Shown here in pieces: positions 1 through 5,566 of a stretch of 11,347 nt of DNA. A model generated the notes under the pieces. That model saw nothing but the letters and a program-made list of their open reading frames with translations, was not told the origin of the DNA and did not search any database. Source of the stretch: Bacteroidetes bacterium HGW-Bacteroidetes-12 (lineage in GTDB: Bacteria; Bacteroidota; Bacteroidia; Flavobacteriales_E; Vicingaceae); contig PHDR01000052.1 in assembly GCA_002841035.1 (NCBI GenBank), positions 1 through 11,347 on the forward strand. The letters run 5' to 3'. Each line of letters opens with the position of its first letter. Position 1 is the first letter of the stretch. Position numbers and translations under genes: made by a program.

Positions 1-69
1 ACCTAAAAAAACAAAACATAAGAATAGAAGTGAAAATGACAATGCTATTTTTCTAAACCGTTTAAACAT
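1..69 (-). CDS. 5' end of an exported or membrane-anchored protein, cut by the window edge
   Basis: Reading leftward from an ATG at 69-67, 23 codons stay open to the window edge. The product starts MFKRFRK and continues with about 16 mostly hydrophobic residues (Ile, Ala, Leu, Phe, Val, Cys). That is a classic basic n-region plus hydrophobic core of a signal peptide or N-terminal anchor. A perfect TAnnTTTG -7 box (TACTTTTG) ends five bases before the start codon, in the same arrangement as at prfB on the other strand, which supports both the gene and its start. Too little is visible to name a function. A Cys occurs in the hydrophobic part but no lipobox can be judged. The short length is the main uncertainty. 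Confidence 0.6.
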   Translation of the reverse strand, partial: MFKRFRKIALSFSLLFLCFVFLG

Positions 70-73
70 ACCC

Positions 74-81
74 CAAAAGTA
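74..81 (-). promoter_or_regulatory. Bacteroidota -7 element TACTTTTG of the leftward gene
   Basis: On the minus strand the bases from 81 to 71 read TACTTTTGGGG and the ATG follows after one more base. TACTTTTG matches TAnnTTTG exactly. Transcription normally starts about 4-7 nt after this box, so the mRNA would be leaderless or nearly so. No clear -33 TTG was found. Confidence 0.55.
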
Positions 82-203
82 AGCAACTAATTAAAATAAT
101 TATGTAATAATTTTTACCAAAATAGGTATTAATTTTAAATTTCAAAGAAAGAATATATGCTGAAAAAACTTTTTTTTACCATTAACAAACCTTAAAAAAA
201 TAC

Positions 204-211
204 TACTTTTG
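204..211 (+). promoter_or_regulatory. Bacteroidota -7 element TACTTTTG of prfB
   Basis: An exact TAnnTTTG match ends five bases before the prfB ATG at 216. The expected transcription start therefore falls at about 215-217, implying a leaderless prfB mRNA. ATG 216 is the only start codon of the usual kind in this frame between the upstream in-frame TAA (183-185) and the frameshift site, so the start cannot easily be moved downstream to make a leader. No -33 TTG is obvious. Confidence 0.55.
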
Positions 212-215
212 GGGC

Positions 216-1302
216 ATGATAACACAAGACCAATTAAAAAAATTAGCAGATCGCCTGGAAGCGTTAAGGGGGTATCTTTGACATACCTGGAAAATTAATT
301 CAACTAGAAGAAGAACAACAAAAAACAGAAGACCCCAACTTTTGGGAAAACCCTGAAGAAGCCGAAAAACAACTCAAAGTAGTTCGCAATATAAAAGTAT
401 GGGTTGATGCTTACAACGAACTTTGCAGTGCAGTTGAAGATGTTGAAGTATTGTTTGATTTCAATAAAGAAGGAGAGGCTTCCGATGAAGATGTGGATAA
501 ACAATATGCCATAACACTCGAATTGTTTGAAGATGTTGAGTTTAAAAATATGCTTAGCTCCGATGAAGACAAACTAAGTGCTGTGCTTCAAATTACTGCA
601 GGAGCTGGCGGAACTGAAAGTTGCGATTTTGTTTCTATGCTTTATCGCATGTACAACATGTGGGCGGAAAAAAACAAATATAAAATAAACATTTTAGATT
701 TTCAAGATGGTGATGTTGCAGGCATCAAAACGGTTACGATAGAAATAGAAGGCGATTTTGCTTTTGGATATCTTAAGGGTGAAAATGGCGTGCACCGATT
801 AGTGAGAGTGAGTCCTTTTAACGCTCAAGGAAAACGGATGACTTCTTTTGCTTCTGTATATGTTTATCCTTTAGTAGATGACACAATAGAAATTAAAATT
901 AACCCATCAGATATTACTTGGGACACATTCCGTTCGGGAGGTGCAGGAGGGCAAAATGTGAATAAAGTAGAAACAGGAGTTCGACTTAGACACGCTCCCT
1001 CTGGAATTGTAATTGCTAATACAGAAACTCGGCATCAATTCAAAAACAAAGAAAAAGCATTGCAATTATTAAAATCTCAATTGTATGAAATTGAAATGCG
1101 AAAACGCTTAGAAGCCCGAAACGAAATTGAAGGAAACAAACTAAAAATTGAATGGGGAGCACAAATTAGAAGCTATGTATTGGACGATAGAAGAGTAAAA
1201 GACCATAGAACAAATTTTACTGTAAATGATCCTGATAAAGTATTAAATGGTGAACTTGATGGATTCCTAAAAGCCTACTTAATGTTATTTGGAAAAAATT
1301 AA
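216..1302 (+). CDS. prfB: Peptide chain release factor 2, with programmed +1 frameshift
   Basis: RF2 recognises UAA and UGA stop codons and triggers peptide release on the ribosome. The zero frame runs 21 codons from ATG 216 to an in-frame TGA at 279-281. Shifting +1 after CTT (276-278) continues in the frame starting at 280 and ends at 1302, giving 361 residues against 365 in E. coli. The junction reads RGYL|DIPGK, as in the family. The stop-recognition tripeptide SPF is at about residues 199-201. The catalytic GGQ is at about 244-246, inside RSGGAGGQNVNKVE. A Ser (about residue 240) sits where E. coli K-12 has Thr246. The second-frame ORF could be mis-called as starting at TTG 451, which would remove the first 78 residues. 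Regulation is by RF2 level: low RF2 stalls at the UGA and favours shifting. arsC-like 1347 follows after 44 bp. Confidence 0.98.
267..282 (+). promoter_or_regulatory. prfB programmed +1 frameshift site (SD-like AGGGGG, slippery CTT, UGA C)
   Basis: The bases AGGGGGTATCTTTGAC contain an internal Shine-Dalgarno-like AGGGGG (267-272), a 3-nt TAT spacer, the slippery CUU (276-278), and the poor-context stop UGA followed by C (279-282). From memory this 16-mer equals the E. coli prfB recoding site. The ribosome slips from CUU to UUU and resumes at GAC (280-282). Both flanking frames give RF2 family sequence, so the shift is required for the full protein. Confidence 0.97.
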
Positions 1303-1346
1303 CATGTTAAAATAAATAATTTACAATAATCAATTACTAATCGCTA

Positions 1347-1694
1347 ATGTCTAAATTAAAAATTTATCACAACCCTAGATGCAGCAAAAGCCGAGAAACA
1401 TTACAACTCATTAATAATGCTCAAGCAGATGTTGAAATTATTGACTATCAAAAAGCAAGTATCACAAAAAAAGAGCTAGAAGATGTTTTGATGAAATTAA
1501 ATATGATTCCCGAACAAATTGTTAGAAAAGGAGAGACACTCTATAAATCTAATTATAAAGACAAAAAATTTAGTAACGAAGAGTGGATACAAATTTTAAT
1601 AGAAAATCCTATACTAATTGAACGCCCAATTGTAATAAAAGGAAACAAGGCAGTACTTGGAAGGCCGCCAGAAAACGTGAACGAATTATTGTAG
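1347..1694 (+). CDS. arsC: ArsC/YfgD-family thioredoxin-fold reductase
   Basis: This 115-residue cytoplasmic protein belongs to the ArsC family (COG1393). It carries HNPRCSKSRET, with the nucleophilic Cys at residue 12. The three arginines that bind oxyanion in E. coli plasmid ArsC have equivalents here: Arg60 (IVRKGE), Arg93 (LIERPIV) and Arg106 (LGRPPE). The HNPRCSKSRETL and GRPPE wording is closer to E. coli YfgD than to R773 ArsC. Arsenate reduction with glutaredoxin is therefore a family assignment, not a proven role. There is no arsR, arsB or acr3 gene nearby, so it is not part of a visible arsenic operon. It starts 44 bp after prfB in the same direction and may be co-transcribed. Its stop lies 2 bp from the stop of the convergent small ORF at 1697. 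Confidence 0.9.
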   Translation: MSKLKIYHNPRCSKSRETLQLINNAQADVEIIDYQKASITKKELEDVLMKLNMIPEQIVRKGETLYKSNYKDKKFSNEEWIQILIENPILIERPIVIKGNKAVLGRPPENVNELL

Positions 1695-1696
1695 AA

Positions 1697-1858
1697 TTAA
1701 TCTTCTAACCCAGCCAACTCACGAATAAATTTTGGAGCTACTTTATGAAGTAAAAACAATTTTATAGAACCCGGCACAACAATAACGAATAAAAACATCA
1801 ACATCCACATTGCCATAAAAAAGATAAAGAAGAAAAAAATCCAGCCTAAAGCTACCAT
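1697..1858 (-). CDS. Possible small membrane protein, unrecognised
   Basis: This is a 53-residue reading frame on the minus strand, between the ArsC-like gene and fumC. From the ATG at 1858 the first 30 or so residues are almost entirely hydrophobic (Phe, Ile, Met, Leu, Val, Trp), enough for one long or two short membrane segments. A basic amphipathic tail (LHKVAPKF) follows and the protein ends IRELAGLED. The frame stays open upstream to 1915 (72 residues), but the extra 19 residues are Phe/Tyr-rich, typical of translated AT-rich spacer. A near -7 box (TACTTTTA on the minus strand) precedes the shorter start. The non-repetitive charged C-terminus favours a real gene. Low-complexity T-rich DNA could also give such a frame by chance. 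Confidence 0.45.
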   Translation of the reverse strand: MVALGWIFFFFIFFMAMWMLMFLFVIVVPGSIKLFLLHKVAPKFIRELAGLED

Positions 1859-1944
1859 AATAACAAGTTTTAGAAATTTGTAGGCGTAAAAGTAGAAAAA
1901 AATAAAATATAACAATATAAAATAATCATTTAAAATTTTACAAA

Positions 1945-3342
1945 ATGGAATACAGAATTGAAAAAGACACCATGGGAGAAGTTAAAGTCCCTGCTAACAA
2001 GTATTGGGGAGCTCAAACAGAACGCTCAAGAAACAATTTTAAAATAGGACCTGCTGCATCTATGCCCATAGAAATTATTTATGGCTTTGCCTACCTAAAA
2101 AAAGCAGCCGCTTATGCCAATTGCGAATTAGGCGTTTTAGCAACCGAAAAAAGAGATTTAATTGCCAAAGTATGTGATGAAATAATTGCTGGAAAATTAG
2201 ATGATCAATTTCCGTTAGTAATTTGGCAAACAGGTTCAGGCACACAAAGTAACATGAATGTGAATGAAGTTATTGCGAACAGAGCTCAAGAATTAGCTGG
2301 AGGAAAAATTGGTGAAGGCGAAAAAGCCATTCAGCCCAATGATGATGTCAACAAATCACAATCATCTAACGATACGTTTCCAACAGGAATGCACATTGCT
2401 TGCTACAAAATGGTAGTTGAAAAAACCATTCCAGGAGTAGAAAAATTAAGAGATACCTTACAACAAAAAGTTGATGCATATAAAAATGTGGTAAAAATAG
2501 GAAGAACACACTTAATGGACGCAACACCACTAACCATTGGGCAAGAATTTTCGGGCTATGTTTCGCAACTAAATCACGGATTAAAAGCACTAAAAAACAC
2601 CCTACACCATTTGTCGGAATTGGCATTAGGTGGAACTGCTGTTGGAACTGGACTGAACACACCCAACGGATATGATGTGTTAGTTGCACAAAAAATTGCC
2701 GATTTTACTGGATTGCCTTTTATCACTGCCGAAAACAAATTTGAGGCATTAGCCGCTCACGATGCTTTTGTAGAAACACATGGAGCATTAAAACAATTAG
2801 CCGTTTCGTTAAATAAAATTGCCAACGATATTCGTATGATGGCTTCAGGTCCTCGTTCGGGAATTGGCGAATTAATTATTCCAGCCAACGAACCTGGCTC
2901 TTCTATTATGCCTGGAAAAGTTAACCCAACACAATGCGAAGCCATAACTATGGTTGCCGCTCAAGTTATGGGCAACGATATGGCAATTACTATTGGTGCA
3001 ACACAAGGACATTACGAACTGAATGTTTTTAAGCCAATGCTTGCTTATAATTTGTTGCAAAGTGCCGAATTAATTGGCGATGCTTGTGTTTCATTTAATG
3101 ATAATTGTGCCATTGGAATTGAACCTAACTACCCTGTAATTGAAAAATTATTGAACAACTCATTGATGTTGGTTACTGCACTTAACACTAAAATTGGCTA
3201 CTACAAAGCTGCCGAAATTGCCAACACAGCCCACAAAAACGGAACAACCTTGCGAGAAGAAGCTGTTCGTTTAGGTTATGTAACAGATGAGGAATATACC
3301 GAATGGGTAAAACCCGAAGAAATGATAGGAAGTTTGAAGTAA
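1945..3342 (+). CDS. fumC: Class II fumarate hydratase (fumarase C)
   Basis: Fumarase interconverts fumarate and L-malate in the TCA cycle. The class II enzyme is an iron-independent homotetramer in the cytoplasm. The 465-residue length fits the family (E. coli FumC 467). Substrate-site motifs are present in order: TGSGTQSNMNVNEVI (97-110), SSNDTFPT (140-147), RTHLMDATPLTIGQ with catalytic-site His189, and the superfamily signature GSSIMPGKVNP (318-328), where Ser319 and Lys325 match E. coli Ser318 and Lys324. The THLMDATPLT wording points to fumarase rather than aspartase or argininosuccinate lyase. The start ATG is preceded by AAAATTTTACAAA with no Shine-Dalgarno. ppa follows after 40 bp, so the two are probably one transcript. 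A weak imperfect hairpin (3341-3347 with 3359-3366) lies between them. Confidence 0.97.
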   Translation: MEYRIEKDTMGEVKVPANKYWGAQTERSRNNFKIGPAASMPIEIIYGFAYLKKAAAYANCELGVLATEKRDLIAKVCDEIIAGKLDDQFPLVIWQTGSGTQSNMNVNEVIANRAQELAGGKIGEGEKAIQPNDDVNKSQSSNDTFPTGMHIACYKMVVEKTIPGVEKLRDTLQQKVDAYKNVVKIGRTHLMDATPLTIGQEFSGYVSQLNHGLKALKNTLHHLSELALGGTAVGTGLNTPNGYDVLVAQKIADFTGLPFITAENKFEALAAHDAFVETHGALKQLAVSLNKIANDIRMMASGPRSGIGELIIPANEPGSSIMPGKVNPTQCEAITMVAAQVMGNDMAITIGATQGHYELNVFKPMLAYNLLQSAELIGDACVSFNDNCAIGIEPNYPVIEKLLNNSLMLVTALNTKIGYYKAAEIANTAHKNGTTLREEAVRLGYVTDEEYTEWVKPEEMIGSLK

Positions 3343-3382
3343 CCTAACAAATTTCTAATTAGGGTTTAAAAAATTAAAACCA

Positions 3383-3994
3383 ATGAAAAAAAAATACCAA
3401 GCACATCCTTGGCACGGAATTCAAATAGGAGCTAACGCACCCATTGAGGTAATGTCTTTTATTGAAATGACACCAAGCGATTCGGTAAAATATGAAGTAG
3501 ATAAGGCTTCTGGGTTTTTAAAGGTAGATAGACCTCAAAAATTTTCAAATATTGTTCCTGCTTTGTATGGATTTATTCCACAAACCTATTGTGCCGAAGA
3601 AGTGGGTAAATTTTGTATGGAAAAAACAGGTAAAATCAACATTATGGGCGATGGCGACCCTTTAGATATTTGTGTGCTTACCGAAAGAAACATTACGCAC
3701 GGAAACATTCTTGTACCTGCCATTCCTATTGGAGGATTTAGAATGATAGATAACAACGAAGCCGATGATAAAATTATTGCTATCCTTAAAGGAGATGAAG
3801 TTTATGGTCAGTGGAAAGATGTATTAGAATGTCCTGTTTCATTAATTAATAGACTAAAACATTATTTTTTAACCTACAAAGCCATTCCTGGCGAAAATAT
3901 GCAACGTGTTGAAATTTCGCACATCTACGGAAAAGAAGAAGCGATGGAAGTAATTAAAAGAAGCCAAATTGATTATCAAAAACATTTTGGGTAA
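3383..3994 (+). CDS. ppa: Family I soluble inorganic pyrophosphatase
   Basis: The enzyme hydrolyses pyrophosphate to two phosphates, pulling forward nucleic acid, aminoacyl-tRNA and lipid synthesis. The signature MGDGDPLDI gives metal ligands Asp90, Asp92 and Asp95. MIDNNEADDKIIAI supplies Asp123, Asp128 and Lys130, matching E. coli Asp97, Asp102 and Lys104. KYEVDKASG (36-44) and LYGFIPQTYC (61-70) are the other conserved active-site segments. At 203 residues it is longer than E. coli Ppa (about 175), with the extra mostly at the N-terminus. It has no signal peptide or membrane segment, so it acts in the cytoplasm. It lies 40 bp after fumC in the same direction. No Shine-Dalgarno precedes the ATG. 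Confidence 0.96.
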   Translation: MKKKYQAHPWHGIQIGANAPIEVMSFIEMTPSDSVKYEVDKASGFLKVDRPQKFSNIVPALYGFIPQTYCAEEVGKFCMEKTGKINIMGDGDPLDICVLTERNITHGNILVPAIPIGGFRMIDNNEADDKIIAILKGDEVYGQWKDVLECPVSLINRLKHYFLTYKAIPGENMQRVEISHIYGKEEAMEVIKRSQIDYQKHFG

Positions 3995-4032
3995 TATCCC
4001 TTCTTTCAATTCCTAAAAGCCAAAACAAATTG

Positions 4033-4040
4033 TAACTTTG
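4033..4040 (+). promoter_or_regulatory. Bacteroidota -7 element TAACTTTG of the VWA protein gene
   Basis: An exact TAnnTTTG match lies in the 77-bp gap after ppa, 31 bp before the ATG at 4072. The predicted leader is about 25 nt and includes two copies of AAATTAGC 12 bp apart (4046-4053 and 4058-4065). No convincing -33 TTG was found. Confidence 0.5.
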
Positions 4041-4071
4041 GCAAAAAATTAGCTAAGAAATTAGCAACTTT

Positions 4072-5391
4072 ATGAAAAAATACGCTCTATACTTTTTCTT
4101 TTTATTGATTAGCAGTTCAGGTTTTGCTCAACTGGTTTTTAATAACTCCTACCATAATTTAGGTGAAGTAAACAAGCAAGATAGTAAATATTATGATTTT
4201 ACATTAACTAATGCTGGAACACAAGAAGCAAAAATTCTTCGTGTTGAAGAACCTTATGGTGTTAGCGTTAGATTTTCTTCCAAAGTAATTCTTCCTGATA
4301 GTACAATTACTGTTCGAATAAAATACACCCCAAAAAGAAAAGAATTTTTTAAGGTAGATGTGCCTGTTTGGGTAAACATACAAAATCAGCCAATTACATT
4401 TACATTAGAGGGTAATGCCAAAACATTTGACATAAAAGAGTCTTTGCAAAGCCCAGATTTTATTTCTACAAAAAAAATAGATGAAGACCGAACAGAATTA
4501 CAAATAAAAGTAATAGACATAAACACCAAACAACCCATAAACAACGCTACAATTGAAATTATTTGGGATGGATTAGTGTATAAACAACTCAAAACTAACA
4601 GAAGCGGTGAAACTAGTCAAACATTAAAAAATGACGCTTATTATTTTGTTGTAAATGCCGAAGGATACGGAACAGAAGAACGAGCAATAGAAATTAATTC
4701 AGAAAATAATAGCATAACTTTTTTGATGGGAGAACCCAAGCCAGAGGAATTAATAGTGGAAAAAGCAGATACGGTTATAGAAGAACCATTTGTTCCAGAA
4801 CCAAAAGACACTATTTCAACTGCAGAAATGCCAGTTAATTTATATGCCGAAAATAACATTGTTTTTTTGATTGACGCATCTGTTTCGATGAAACAAGAAG
4901 GCCGAATGGATTTATTAAAAGCAGCAATGATAGAATTATTGAACGGATTGCGTTCTATTGATAAATTGGCAATAGTAACTTATGCATCTACTGTTGAAGT
5001 GGTTTTAGAGTCTCAATATGTAAAAGATAAAGCTCAAATTACGCAAATCATACAAGATTTATCAGCAGGAGGCAGAACAGCTGGAGCTCAAGGGCTACAG
5101 AAAGCGTATGAAGTTGCTCTTCAAAACAAACTTGCTGAAGGAAATAACCTTATTATTTTAGCAACAGACGGGGCTTTTAATCTCAGCAAAGGAGATAAGG
5201 CAAATGTGGAACAAAATGCAGCCAGTGGAATTTACATTTCTGTGGTTGGAGTGAAAAATGAAAAATGGACAGAAAAATCAATGTTATCTATTGCGGAATC
5301 AGGAAAAGGAAGTTATCTCAGCATAAAATCGTATAAACAAGCGAAAGAAACATTACTTAATGAAATAAAAGCAAAATCTAAAAAAAAGTGA
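4072..5391 (+). CDS. Secreted multidomain protein: Ig-like (DUF1573-type) + carboxypeptidase-regulatory-like + VWA
   Basis: This 439-residue protein begins with a signal peptide (MKKYALYFFFLLISSSGFAQ, likely cut after Ala19). Residues about 22-118 look like a DUF1573/Ig-like beta domain (NSYHNLGEVNKQDSKYYDFTLTNAG). Residues about 142-218 resemble a carboxypeptidase-regulatory or PEGA-like beta sandwich (IKVIDINTKQPINNATIEI). A Glu/Pro-rich linker (220-255) leads to a VWA domain (about 260-432). The metal-ion-dependent adhesion site looks intact: DASVS with Asp268, Ser270 and Ser272, Thr336 in GGRTAGAQG, and Asp366 in LATDGAF. VWA domains bind ligands through the metal ion, so an adhesive or assembly role in periplasm or at the surface is likely, but the ligand is unknown. 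There is no lipobox Cys and no visible type IX C-terminal sorting domain. The protein ends in KAKSKKK. Confidence 0.85.
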   Translation: MKKYALYFFFLLISSSGFAQLVFNNSYHNLGEVNKQDSKYYDFTLTNAGTQEAKILRVEEPYGVSVRFSSKVILPDSTITVRIKYTPKRKEFFKVDVPVWVNIQNQPITFTLEGNAKTFDIKESLQSPDFISTKKIDEDRTELQIKVIDINTKQPINNATIEIIWDGLVYKQLKTNRSGETSQTLKNDAYYFVVNAEGYGTEERAIEINSENNSITFLMGEPKPEELIVEKADTVIEEPFVPEPKDTISTAEMPVNLYAENNIVFLIDASVSMKQEGRMDLLKAAMIELLNGLRSIDKLAIVTYASTVEVVLESQYVKDKAQITQIIQDLSAGGRTAGAQGLQKAYEVALQNKLAEGNNLIILATDGAFNLSKGDKANVEQNAASGIYISVVGVKNEKWTEKSMLSIAESGKGSYLSIKSYKQAKETLLNEIKAKSKKK

Positions 5392-5394
5392 AAA

Positions 5395-5422
5395 GAAGTG
5401 GGAAGTCAGAAGTTGGAAGATA
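5395..5422 (+). repeat. Four tandem heptamers GAAGTNN
   Basis: Successive units read GAAGTGG, GAAGTCA, GAAGTTG and GAAGATA, in exact 7-bp register. The array begins four bases after the stop codon of the VWA gene. The fourth unit is degenerate at one core position (A for T). Confidence 0.8.
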
Positions 5423-5439
5423 GCTGTGAGCGTTGGCTT

Positions 5440-5455
5440 CCCCTCTTGAGAGGGG
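5440..5455. repeat. GC-rich hairpin of a dispersed-repeat type
   Basis: CCCCTC (5440-5445) pairs perfectly with GAGGGG (5450-5455) around a TTGA loop, in otherwise AT-rich DNA. It is followed by CAGGGGTGTGTTTTTG. The T run starts 10 bases after the stem, further than in a standard intrinsic terminator. A terminator or repeat-element role are both possible. Confidence 0.65.
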
Positions 5456-5534
5456 CAGGGGTGTGTTTTTGAAATTCTTTAAATAAGAAATAATAAGAAT
5501 GGAGTGAGTAAACTTTTCGTAGCAATAGCATAAA

Positions 5535-5562
5535 TAAACCATAAACCGATAAACTGTAAACC
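5535..5562 (+). repeat. Four TAAAC(C/T) units at 7-8 bp spacing
   Basis: TAAACC occurs at 5535, 5542 and 5557, and TAAACT at 5550. The spacings are 7, 8 and 7 bp. The array ends four bases before the dxr ATG, so it would form the immediate 5' leader of dxr. Confidence 0.7.
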
Positions 5563-5566
5563 AATA

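Larger units (their letters stand above)
70..215. promoter_or_regulatory. Divergent intergenic region with mirrored promoters
   Basis: This 146-bp region separates the leftward exported-protein gene from prfB. Both ends carry the same 11-mer TACTTTTGGGG in inverted orientation (81 to 71 on minus, 204-214 on plus), each followed by one base and ATG. The DNA between them is very AT-rich with homopolymeric A and T runs. No ORF, RNA gene or clear operator was seen in it. Confidence 0.5.
5392..5566. repeat. Repeat-filled spacer between the VWA gene and dxr
   Basis: This 175-bp gap has no gene. It contains a GAAGTNN heptamer array (5395-5422), a GC-rich hairpin followed by CAGGGGTGTG and a T run (5440-5469), and a TAAACC array (5535-5562) that runs almost to the dxr start. 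From memory, similar short arrays and the CCCCTC...GAGGGGCAGGGGTG hairpin recur in intergenic DNA of many Bacteroidota. No exact TAnnTTTG box was found for dxr. TAAACTTTT at 5507-5515 is only a near match. Confidence 0.65.

Noticed and set aside
304..504. Minus-strand 66-residue ORF
   Set aside because: It lies antisense within the conserved N-terminal region of prfB and is Phe-rich, as expected of a shadow of AT-rich coding DNA.
451..1302. A 283-residue ORF starting at TTG 451 as a complete gene
   Set aside because: RF2 homology continues upstream in the same frame to the frameshift site at 276-282, so this start would only truncate prfB.
1299..1310. TTAACATGTTAA 12-bp palindrome at the prfB stop
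   Set aside because: It is short and AT-rich with no loop space or T tract. It is not a credible terminator, and chance is likely in this composition.
1347..1694. Arsenic resistance operon
   Set aside because: Only an ArsC/YfgD-family protein is present, with no regulator or efflux gene nearby.
2366..3060. Three minus-strand ORFs inside fumC (2366-2689, 2757-2945, 2872-3060)
   Set aside because: They are fully antisense to a well-conserved fumarase gene and have no promoter, start context or recognisable product.
3341..3366. Imperfect hairpin AACCTAA/TTAGGGTT between fumC and ppa
   Set aside because: It has a bulge, low stability and no T tract, so it is not enough to call a terminator or riboswitch.
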